64,000 bases of DNA from Flavipsychrobacter sp. (GTDB lineage: Bacteria > Bacteroidota > Bacteroidia > Chitinophagales > Chitinophagaceae). Numbering within the stretch: position 1 is the stretch's first letter; every line of letters starts with the position of its first letter. Under the pieces are notes generated by a model, which saw only the letters and a program-made list of their open reading frames with translations, was not told where the DNA came from and ran no database searches. The translations under genes were made by a program, and so were the position numbers. The stretch lies in contig JAWKLD010000001.1 of NCBI GenBank assembly GCA_041392855.1, forward strand, positions 1,660,001 through 1,724,000, read 5' to 3'. Positions 58,011-64,000 of this stretch are shown here, one piece after another.

Positions 58011-58889
58011 TTATTGAGCGATGGTCTCTCCCATCTTTATTGTGGTCTCCAAACCTGCTTGGGTATTGGTTATCAGGTCTTTGGAGAATTTTATTTTTCC
58101 CTGTTCAAACAACAATACCGTAGTAGAACCCCCAAAAGCAAAAAAGCCTCTATCGCCACCTTTGGGCTGGTGTGCCTCCTCCGTATAGGTTTGTATGATA
58201 CTACCCGTAAGCGTTGCCCCTACATCACAAATAAGGATATCACCATAGTCCTTCGTTTCTTGTATGCAGTACTCTCTCTTGTTTTGACAGAAGATCTCTA
58301 AGCTCTTTCTTAATGCCAGTGGAGACACCGAATAGTAATCTCCTTTTATACGCACCATCTTCCCTGCTTTCCCTTCGGCAGGAAAATGAAATCGGTGATA
58401 GTCAACAGGTGCTAAACGTACAATACACATCGCACCTCCTTCATATTTTTTAGCCAGTTTCTCGTCTGCCAAAAAAGAAGTAAGGTTGAACAGACTACCT
58501 TTTATAAAAAACTCTTTCGATGCCGCTATGGTATCAAAGACCAATATCTTACCATCAGCAGGAGATACTACCCCTTCTCCTATTGGCCGTTTACTAGCAT
58601 CAATTTTACGATAGAAAAAATCGTTGAAACAACTAAAGCCTTCTTCGGGCACTATATAGTCGCTCATATCCATACTATGCTTAGCTATGAACGGGGCTAT
58701 CTTTTTGGCTGATGCCTTGCTGTTCATATAAGCGCCGCCCATTATAGAGAACAACTTACGCTTCACCAATGTGTTTAAAGAAAGCTTACCAACTGTAGAG
58801 CCATAAAGGAATTTCAAAAAGCCGCCACCCGGCACTAGCTCTTCTTTATGTTCGCCTGTAGCTCTGTCTATGTATACTATCTTATCCAT
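58011..58889 (-). CDS. psd: phosphatidylserine decarboxylase proenzyme
   Basis: 292 residues. Self-cleaving pyruvoyl enzyme that makes phosphatidylethanolamine. The processing site is the G-S-T in FFAFGGSTTVLLFEQG (bacterial LGST variant), giving a small alpha chain with the pyruvoyl group. Catalytic histidines occur in PVDYHRFHFPAEG, with PADGKIL and FNDFFYRKI conserved. Length fits the PSD-B type. Inner membrane. It lies 48 bp after the AraC regulator on the same strand. Confidence 0.95.
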   Translation of the reverse strand: MDKIVYIDRATGEHKEELVPGGGFLKFLYGSTVGKLSLNTLVKRKLFSIMGGAYMNSKASAKKIAPFIAKHSMDMSDYIVPEEGFSCFNDFFYRKIDASKRPIGEGVVSPADGKILVFDTIAASKEFFIKGSLFNLTSFLADEKLAKKYEGGAMCIVRLAPVDYHRFHFPAEGKAGKMVRIKGDYYSVSPLALRKSLEIFCQNKREYCIQETKDYGDILICDVGATLTGSIIQTYTEEAHQPKGGDRGFFAFGGSTTVLLFEQGKIKFSKDLITNTQAGLETTIKMGETIAQ

Positions 58890-58937
58890 TGGTTGCTATT
58901 GTGCTGCAAAACTAATCAGTTCTCTTCAATATTTCTT

Positions 58938-59879
58938 TTAGCTATTCCAAGATTTGGCGGCATGCAGGTAAGCACTCGATTCAGAATAGCCCAATATATG
59001 TGCTATGTCTTGTGTTTTCATTTTATCACCCGCATGCAAGTAGGCAGCCAGTTGCATCTTTATCTTGTTGGTAATGTCTCTGTATGATGCACCTTCATTG
59101 TTCAACTTGCGTTGGAAAGTTCTATCACTCATTGCAAATTGCCTACAGACCTCCTGTAGTGTTGGTAGCTCAGGTGTGCACATATGCAATATCATATCTC
59201 TGGTAGCAGCAGCAAAACTCTTATCATTCTTAGCACCCAACATCAACAAAAACTGAGGGAGTAATATCTCTATCTTCCGTATATTTCTTTTGTTGATACC
59301 ATCAGCTATGGCTGCAGCATTTATCTCAAATCCATATCCTGCACCGTTGATCACATTAGCACCTATTTGCTCTTCATACTCGGCCTTGTTGCCTTGAGGT
59401 ATTACAGGGCGTACTACTTCTTTGTCCATCATTGAGCATAGTTCTCTGTACATGAACATAAATGTGGATTCTAAGACATGAGTGTTCAATACCTTGTCTT
59501 TGATGCTGCACAACAACCACATCTTCACTTTACCTTCTGCCTCTTGGTGCTTTATGGTCACTAGTGGGAAATTATTTTTCAAGTACCCCTCAAGCAGCTG
59601 AAAAGCTTGTGTAAGGCTAGTAGCTGCCAAAGACACCTTGTAGGCAATACCCAAAGCACTCAAGTTGAGATAACGACCATAGGACAGACCTAGTTTATCA
59701 TCATTCAGCTTATCATTCAGTGCGTTCAATATTCTTTCATACTCTTCTACACTTATACTTTCCTTATCATCGCAAAGATCTATTGGCTTATCCAAAAGAG
59801 CTTCTAGTGCTGTTCTATCCACCGCTCTACACTCGGCATAATTCATCAGAAGATTGACCAATGGTGCTGCAATTCTCAT
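58938..59879 (-). CDS. AraC family regulator with arabinose-binding-like domain, short C-terminus
   Basis: 313 residues from ATG 59879 (TTG 59906 possible). The N-terminal ~200 residues fit the AraC_binding_2/OruR-like ligand domain. The C-terminal HTH has LPTLQEVCRQFAMSDRTFQRKL and KTQDIAHILGYSESSAYLHA but ends at AAKSWNS, whereas family members normally continue with FKRWxGxSPxxYR. The second recognition helix lacks the conserved phenylalanine and the final ~12 residues. Either a tolerated variant or a small 3' frameshift. Possible regulator of psd or of the divergent gene. Confidence 0.85.
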   Translation of the reverse strand: MRIAAPLVNLLMNYAECRAVDRTALEALLDKPIDLCDDKESISVEEYERILNALNDKLNDDKLGLSYGRYLNLSALGIAYKVSLAATSLTQAFQLLEGYLKNNFPLVTIKHQEAEGKVKMWLLCSIKDKVLNTHVLESTFMFMYRELCSMMDKEVVRPVIPQGNKAEYEEQIGANVINGAGYGFEINAAAIADGINKRNIRKIEILLPQFLLMLGAKNDKSFAAATRDMILHMCTPELPTLQEVCRQFAMSDRTFQRKLNNEGASYRDITNKIKMQLAAYLHAGDKMKTQDIAHILGYSESSAYLHAAKSWNS

Positions 59880-59927
59880 ATCAAAAACTTTGGCGCAAAA
59901 TATCAATATTATCGTTACGAACCATAA

Positions 59928-59935
59928 TAGGTTTG
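59928..59935 (+). promoter_or_regulatory. -7 element TAGGTTTG
   Basis: Perfect TAnnTTTG, 22 bp before the SRPBCC gene start, in the short divergent region with the AraC gene; no clear -33. Confidence 0.5.
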
Positions 59936-59957
59936 CATTAATCTAATAAGAATAATC

Positions 59958-60794
59958 ATGAGACTATTAAACAGAGCCTTAGGAGCCAATGCTATTTCTG
60001 CCTTTTTATCTGGAGCAGCACTTATCATATATCAATTTAAAATAGCCGCAATATTTGGTGTGGAAAAAACTACCATTTTCTGGTTAACAGGTGTTGGACT
60101 GGTCTATTTTTCAGCAACTATACTCTCTGAGATAAAAAGGAAAAGATCAGGCTATATCTTATGGATCATTGCTCAGGATGCCATATGGGTACTTGCCAGT
60201 GCTATTATAGTTATAACAAAACCTTTTAGCATAACCAACGAAGGTTACTTCCTTATAAAACTGTTTGCTTTAATTGTACTGTTCTTTACTGTTTTCCAGT
60301 CGGTAGGTTTGGCGCAAATGGATAATGTGGCCAATCAAAAATTTAAGCGCCTATCTTTTAGCAGAGTAGTAAAAGCGGATAAGGCTCGCGTATGGAGTAT
60401 AATATCCAATGTGAAAGACTATCATAAAGTAGCACCAGGTATTGATAATGTGACCATACTCTCTGGAGAAGCTCAAGGTATGCAACGCCAATGTAGCCAT
60501 GGCAAAAAAAGATGGACGGAAACCTGCACCCTTTGGGAAGAAGGCCAACAGTACTCTTTTGAAGTAGACACTAAAGCTCCCGATTACCCTTATCCGCTTA
60601 GCTATTTAAAAGGCATATGGATAGCTAAAGAATTATCGGACACAGAAACTGAGATCATCATGCATTTTGACTTTATCTATAAATACAAAATATACAATGT
60701 TATCATACACCCTATCATGAGATGCCGATTTAAGAACAGCTGTGAACAACTGCTAGACAATTGGGAACAACAAGTAGAAGAAGGGGGCCGTTAA
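59958..60794 (+). CDS. membrane protein with SRPBCC (START-like) domain
   Basis: 278 residues. Four transmembrane helices in the first ~125 residues, then a cytoplasmic SRPBCC/polyketide-cyclase-like domain: RLSFSRVVKADKARVWSIIS, VKDYHKVAPGIDNVTIL, RWTETCTLWEEGQQYSFEV, ELSDTETEIIMHFDF. The helix-grip fold binds hydrophobic ligands. Divergent from the AraC gene, which may control it. The stop codon lies in the loop of the terminator hairpin. Confidence 0.78.
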   Translation: MRLLNRALGANAISAFLSGAALIIYQFKIAAIFGVEKTTIFWLTGVGLVYFSATILSEIKRKRSGYILWIIAQDAIWVLASAIIVITKPFSITNEGYFLIKLFALIVLFFTVFQSVGLAQMDNVANQKFKRLSFSRVVKADKARVWSIISNVKDYHKVAPGIDNVTILSGEAQGMQRQCSHGKKRWTETCTLWEEGQQYSFEVDTKAPDYPYPLSYLKGIWIAKELSDTETEIIMHFDFIYKYKIYNVIIHPIMRCRFKNSCEQLLDNWEQQVEEGGR

Positions 60795-60802
60795 GCCCCC
60801 TT
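60781..60802 (+). terminator. terminator hairpin whose loop contains the stop codon
   Basis: AAGGGGGC/GCCCCCTT with loop CGTTAA; TAA at 60792-60794 ends the SRPBCC gene. The next T run is short. It also closes the minus-strand phage module 24 bp away. Confidence 0.7.
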
Positions 60803-60825
60803 ACACACTCACCATATAAACACTA

Positions 60826-61236
60826 TCAAACAATTCTCAACCAATCGTTGACACTAAAACTCGGGCAGGCTTTCCTTACATCGGGGAAATTATTATGTCC
60901 TAATATGATCGCATCAGGATATCTGGCTCTTAAGTTCAAGAGCAGTTTCAACATAGCTATTTCTTGTTCCTTACTCTTTGTATCCATCGGTCTCCCATCC
61001 TCATCCACTCCACCAATATAAGAGAGGTGTATGCTATTTTTGTTATACCCTCTTACTCCATTAGCAATCTTATCTTCAGAGTGCAATTGCTTTATCTCTC
61101 CTTTGTAGGTAATTATATAATGATATCCCGGATTACGCCAACCTAATATATTTTGCCAATATCCTTTTATGCTTTCTATTTTTGTATCCGTAGGCGTTGC
61201 TGTACAATGCACTACTAGGTATTTTATTGTTCTCAT
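60826..61236 (-). CDS. phage-type N-acetylmuramoyl-L-alanine amidase (endolysin)
   Basis: 136 residues from ATG 61236. Amidase_2/T7-lysozyme fold: YLVVHCTATP (first zinc histidine), HYIITYKGEIKQL, NSIHLSYIGGVDEDGRP and GHNNFPDVRKACPSF supplying the second histidine and the cysteine ligand. No signal peptide, so export depends on the holin. It is last in the minus-strand module, 2 bp after the spanin-like gene. Role: cutting peptidoglycan amide bonds at host lysis. Confidence 0.9.
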   Translation of the reverse strand: MRTIKYLVVHCTATPTDTKIESIKGYWQNILGWRNPGYHYIITYKGEIKQLHSEDKIANGVRGYNKNSIHLSYIGGVDEDGRPMDTKSKEQEIAMLKLLLNLRARYPDAIILGHNNFPDVRKACPSFSVNDWLRIV

Positions 61237-61238
61237 GG

Positions 61239-61760
61239 TTATGGTAGTTTGATATGCCATATTCTCAGCACCCATCTTACGATAGTATACAACCCGAGAA
61301 TAATGGTTACACGTAATAAGATGTAATTCTCTCGCTCTTCCCTTACCAACCTTACTGTAGCATTTTCTAATTGTTTTTGTAACGTATGGATAGCAGCCCT
61401 GTCTACCATTTGCCTTTCTTTGTATAACACTAATGTATCTACCCTGTAAACTGAAGGAGGACATGGTATTTTTACTGGCTCTACTATCTTCCCTATTCTT
61501 GCCTTTAAAATGCTATCGCAGTCTACTTCTACAAAAACCACCTCTTGTTCCATGTCACCTTTCAAGTAAGTAATACTATCTTTTGTAAAGACCAGAGGAG
61601 GATATAAGTCTGAGCACAATTGAGATAACACGCTTGGGTAATACGTTTGTACTTTTAGTAATTGTCTAGTTGCCGTTCTTTGCGAATAACAGCCTAGCAA
61701 CATCATGGAAATGCATAACACTAATGCTGCGTAAGTGATAAGGTTTTTCATAGTGTTCAT
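61239..61760 (-). CDS. candidate unimolecular spanin (lipoprotein with C-terminal membrane helix)
   Basis: 173 residues. The N-terminus is a lipoprotein signal with lipobox LLGC (C24), and the C-terminus carries a transmembrane helix (about 147-166: LLRVTIILGLYTIVRWVL). Between them is a ~120-residue periplasmic part ending in a coiled coil (HTLQKQLENATVRLVREE). An outer-membrane lipoprotein that also spans the inner membrane is the defining layout of u-spanins such as T1 gp11, which fuse the two membranes at lysis. It lies between a holin-type gene and the endolysin, with a 4-bp overlap to the preceding gene. No sequence match is claimed. Confidence 0.7.
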   Translation of the reverse strand: MNTMKNLITYAALVLCISMMLLGCYSQRTATRQLLKVQTYYPSVLSQLCSDLYPPLVFTKDSITYLKGDMEQEVVFVEVDCDSILKARIGKIVEPVKIPCPPSVYRVDTLVLYKERQMVDRAAIHTLQKQLENATVRLVREERENYILLRVTIILGLYTIVRWVLRIWHIKLP

Positions 61761-61963
61761 TTTAAATTGTCTTCCAACCGCAGGAGACGAGCATTGATAA
61801 TTTGTATTTCCAGTTTCTGTATGGCGATATCCGTTTTAAAGCCATAATAAACACTAAGTACGGTAGACACACTTACTGCTGTACATATCACTAATGCCCA
61901 AATAAGTCTCAGATTAATTCCCTTTAACTGCTTGTCAATTATTGAGATCTCTTGTTGTGTCAT
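61757..61963 (-). CDS. small phage membrane protein with coiled-coil tail
   Basis: 68 residues: a short cytoplasmic start (MTQQEISIIDKQLKGINLR), one membrane helix (LIWALVICTAVSVSTVLSVYY) and a C-terminal coiled coil (IAIQKLEIQIINARLLRLE). It overlaps the upstream holin-type gene by 29 bp and the spanin candidate by 4 bp, so all are translationally coupled. Could be an antiholin or accessory lysis protein. Confidence 0.65.
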   Translation of the reverse strand: MTQQEISIIDKQLKGINLRLIWALVICTAVSVSTVLSVYYGFKTDIAIQKLEIQIINARLLRLEDNLK

Positions 61964-62204
61964 GATACTGTTCTTCTTGACCTAAAAAGATGACACCTAA
62001 TGCCAGAATGACCTGTGCCGTATTCAATCCATACTCAAACCAGCCCATAAGTAACTGTTTTGTAGCTACACTAATACCAGGCAATTCATCTATCAGATAA
62101 TGCTTTGCAGCAATTAACAATGCCACAATAGAGGTAGTATTGATCACCCACTTGGGGGCACTATTCTTCACTTGGCTCAAGCCAAATCTTAATCTTTTGT
62201 TCAT
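61935..62204 (-). CDS. phage holin-like protein
   Basis: 89 residues with two membrane segments (about 20-36 and 60-76) and charged ends (MNKRLRFGLSQVK at the start, EEQYHDTTRDLNN at the end), the size and layout of class II holins. PKWVINTTSIVALLIAAKHYLID resembles small membrane proteins found before amidases in Bacteroidota prophages; the stretch is quoted only in part: WVINTTSIVALLIAAKHY. It lies 10 bp after the tail gene. Holin activity is inferred. Confidence 0.7.
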   Translation of the reverse strand: MNKRLRFGLSQVKNSAPKWVINTTSIVALLIAAKHYLIDELPGISVATKQLLMGWFEYGLNTAQVILALGVIFLGQEEQYHDTTRDLNN

Positions 62205-62214
62205 GGTGTTTTTT

Positions 62215-63993
62215 TTAGAAAGTTGTTAAAGCACTACGCTTCCACCCTGTGCTTGTTTTGATGTATATATAGTCGTCATCCCAAGAAACATCTCCAGCTT
62301 CCCCATTTGTATCGGAAGAAGAGGTTGGCGTGTAAGCAGTTCTTAATCTAAGTTGGTTGTACCCTGTTGTACCATCCAGGTCTAATAATGCAGTAGGAGT
62401 ATTGTTATTAGACATCCTGCCTGTTTCCCCTTTTACGTACCACCTATCTGCAAGTGTTTGTAACGTTGAACCTGTAGCAATAGCAGAACCTGTAGCAAGA
62501 ATCAAATCGGAAGGGATCGCAGCACCAGTACTCTTCCCTGCTGCCAATCGTAGCAAACCGCCTTCTTTATCAGTCCCTTTTCCTCCTGAAGCATTGATAG
62601 TTACCGGAGCTCCTACACCTGTAGACAGTGAGCTTTCCGGACCAGAACCAAAATAAACATCCCTATATCCACCCACATGAGTATTCGCATTACCATCCGC
62701 AAAAATCAATTGGTTGTCACCAGTAGTAGATTGGTTATTACCCATTATAGAAGAAAACTTATGTGATATGCTATTAGAGCTACCAATAATGAACTGTCCT
62801 CTGCTTGTTGATGTTGGAGGAACGTTTATGGTATTATTGCTACCATAAATATATTGATAAGTATCACCGGAAGTAATTGTATTGTAGTCACCAAAAGCAT
62901 AACTACCAAGCTGTGCAGTCGATAGATTATTACCCTGCCCTATCATATATTGCCAGATTTTTGTAGTGTTACCTGTGTTATTATTTCCGATGGTAATATG
63001 CCTACCATTATCGTTAGTATTTAACACATTCGTTCTCCCAATATTTATAGACACAGGTTGGTACACAGTATTACCTTCTGTTATACTTATCGTTTTATTA
63101 CCCTGATTAAAAACCAAACTACCTTCTACCATTAATGTAGATGATACTCTAGTTGCACCATTTACATCTAGCAAGTATCCATCATGTGTAGTTCTACCCA
63201 ACAAGAATGAATTACTTTGAGAGAATCTACCTACCTCGAATGCTCCTCTTTTAAATATGAGATCATGATAAGTCCCAGCATTGATCGTTGTGGAATATCC
63301 AGTATTACTAATACTAGACCAATAAGCACTATTAAAACCACTGGCATTTGCTGAAGGTCGCAAGGTCAGCTTTGTTTCATACGAACTTGGGTTATTTACT
63401 TCAAAGGCATAGTAATCTGCAGCTTCACTAGTTTTATCTCCTACTTTCAACCCCGTAGATGCCGATATATCTTCAACTACGATTTGGTCTTTAGCTATAA
63501 AGCTATCGGTATAGGTAATACCTTCTACTTCTAAATCATACCCGTTATCAGCTTCTATGCCGCCAATAGCAACGTTCCCTGTCAACCCAAACACCTGCAA
63601 AGCATTTGCTGAAGAGTAACCGTGTAACTTTATTCCCTGATTTGTAGTATTCCCAGTAAATTCTATTGGTTGAAAAGGAAAGGCTGTATGTTGGTAAGAC
63701 CATACCCCTTCGGGCATATATACCTGCCAACCATCACCTAAAATACCTCCTTTAAAGTCTACTTTCCTATATAAACCTTCCACAGAAATACTACCTGCCG
63801 AAGGTGGCGTTCCCCTAATCTCCAATGTAGTTTCCCCAGCACTACCTGTTTTAACATCAAGACTATTTGTCGCTAAGTATGCTCCGTAATTATATAATCC
63901 TAGATCAAGTTTGGTAATAGAATGGTAAGTACCTTTTATGCTGATTGCATCTGTGTATTCATAGGCTGGATTATCGATATCTAAATACATCAT
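62215..63993 (-). CDS. phage tail-fibre-like protein, possibly 5' truncated
   Basis: 592 residues visible; the frame stays open to the right edge, so the true start may lie outside. Rich in G, N, S and T. Repeats in residues ~330-430 (HITIGNNNTG, QYMIGQGNNLST, SYAFGDYNTITSG, YIYGSNNTINV, FIIGSSNSIS) have the IG.NN spacing of trimeric YadA-like or tail-fibre stalks. The LLDVNG and DLDGTTGYNQLRLR blocks and the final DDDYIYIKTSTGWKRS are typical of phage/tailocin fibre ends in Bacteroidota. Likely receptor-binding part of a prophage or tail-like particle. Confidence 0.75.
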   Translation of the reverse strand: MMYLDIDNPAYEYTDAISIKGTYHSITKLDLGLYNYGAYLATNSLDVKTGSAGETTLEIRGTPPSAGSISVEGLYRKVDFKGGILGDGWQVYMPEGVWSYQHTAFPFQPIEFTGNTTNQGIKLHGYSSANALQVFGLTGNVAIGGIEADNGYDLEVEGITYTDSFIAKDQIVVEDISASTGLKVGDKTSEAADYYAFEVNNPSSYETKLTLRPSANASGFNSAYWSSISNTGYSTTINAGTYHDLIFKRGAFEVGRFSQSNSFLLGRTTHDGYLLDVNGATRVSSTLMVEGSLVFNQGNKTISITEGNTVYQPVSINIGRTNVLNTNDNGRHITIGNNNTGNTTKIWQYMIGQGNNLSTAQLGSYAFGDYNTITSGDTYQYIYGSNNTINVPPTSTSRGQFIIGSSNSISHKFSSIMGNNQSTTGDNQLIFADGNANTHVGGYRDVYFGSGPESSLSTGVGAPVTINASGGKGTDKEGGLLRLAAGKSTGAAIPSDLILATGSAIATGSTLQTLADRWYVKGETGRMSNNNTPTALLDLDGTTGYNQLRLRTAYTPTSSSDTNGEAGDVSWDDDYIYIKTSTGWKRSALTTF

Positions 63994-64000
63994 ATTATTA

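Noticed and set aside
57975..58301. 108-codon plus-strand frame opposite psd
   Set aside because: It is the complement of the conserved 3' half of phosphatidylserine decarboxylase and has no promoter or motif.

Overview
The window looks like a chromosome segment of a Bacteroidota bacterium, most likely of the Chitinophagales. Ten secreted proteins end in a type IX secretion system (T9SS) C-terminal sorting domain (pattern YPNP...G.. / GVY...). Promoters fit the Bacteroidota consensus TTTG-N19-TAnnTTTG, exactly so before the sulP-type gene and tetR. Shine-Dalgarno sequences are largely absent, and DUF4294, DUF5777 and LytS/LytTR families are present. No tRNA, rRNA, CRISPR array or insertion sequence was seen.

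Layout. 0-7 kb: a truncated T9SS protein, cystathionine beta-synthase, a membrane-anchored PD-(D/E)XK-like gene, and two T9SS proteins. 7-10 kb: a three-gene two-component operon (NarL-type regulator, PAS histidine kinase, CheY-like receiver). 10-18 kb: short genes and two structured non-coding RNAs, mixed with a serine hydrolase, a methyltransferase, a SulP transporter and a DksA/TraR protein. 18-22 kb: malate dehydrogenase, a DUF1330 protein and a tandem pair of T9SS proteins. 22-30 kb (minus strand): a respiratory/redox-looking cluster of an OB-fold protein, three haem-c lipoproteins, two YceI proteins, a DUF5777 barrel and a propeller-type LytS kinase with a LytTR regulator. 30-43 kb: two giant, nearly identical beta-propeller adhesins and two LamG adhesins, with relics of further copies. 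44-51 kb (minus strand): a six-gene MacAB-TolC-like exporter operon that carries its own LytS/LytTR pair, facing a divergent tetR and a short-chain dehydrogenase operon. 53-60 kb: metallo-hydrolase, bestrophin, a second PD-(D/E)XK-like gene, phosphatidylserine decarboxylase, an AraC regulator and an SRPBCC protein. 60.8-64 kb: a phage-type module of tail fibre, holin, a small membrane protein, a unimolecular-spanin candidate and an amidase, which continues off the right edge.

The most striking signal is regulatory. Between 10.6 and 17.1 kb, five promoters carry tandem GTTAAC-like half-sites repeated every 11 bp. In each, the last half-site starts 42 bp (43 in one case) upstream of a -7 element that lacks the usual first T. 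These promoters serve two related non-coding RNAs, two paralogous small secreted proteins and a 57-residue protein. I infer an undescribed activator regulon; the half-sites resemble LytTR-type sites, and two LytTR regulators are encoded in the window, but no link is proven.

The second notable feature is the adhesin array. A 4,189-bp unit is tandemly duplicated, a relic of a further copy lies upstream, part of the C-terminal half is almost free of differences, and the LamG pair has exchanged its sorting domain. This suggests ongoing recombination of surface proteins.
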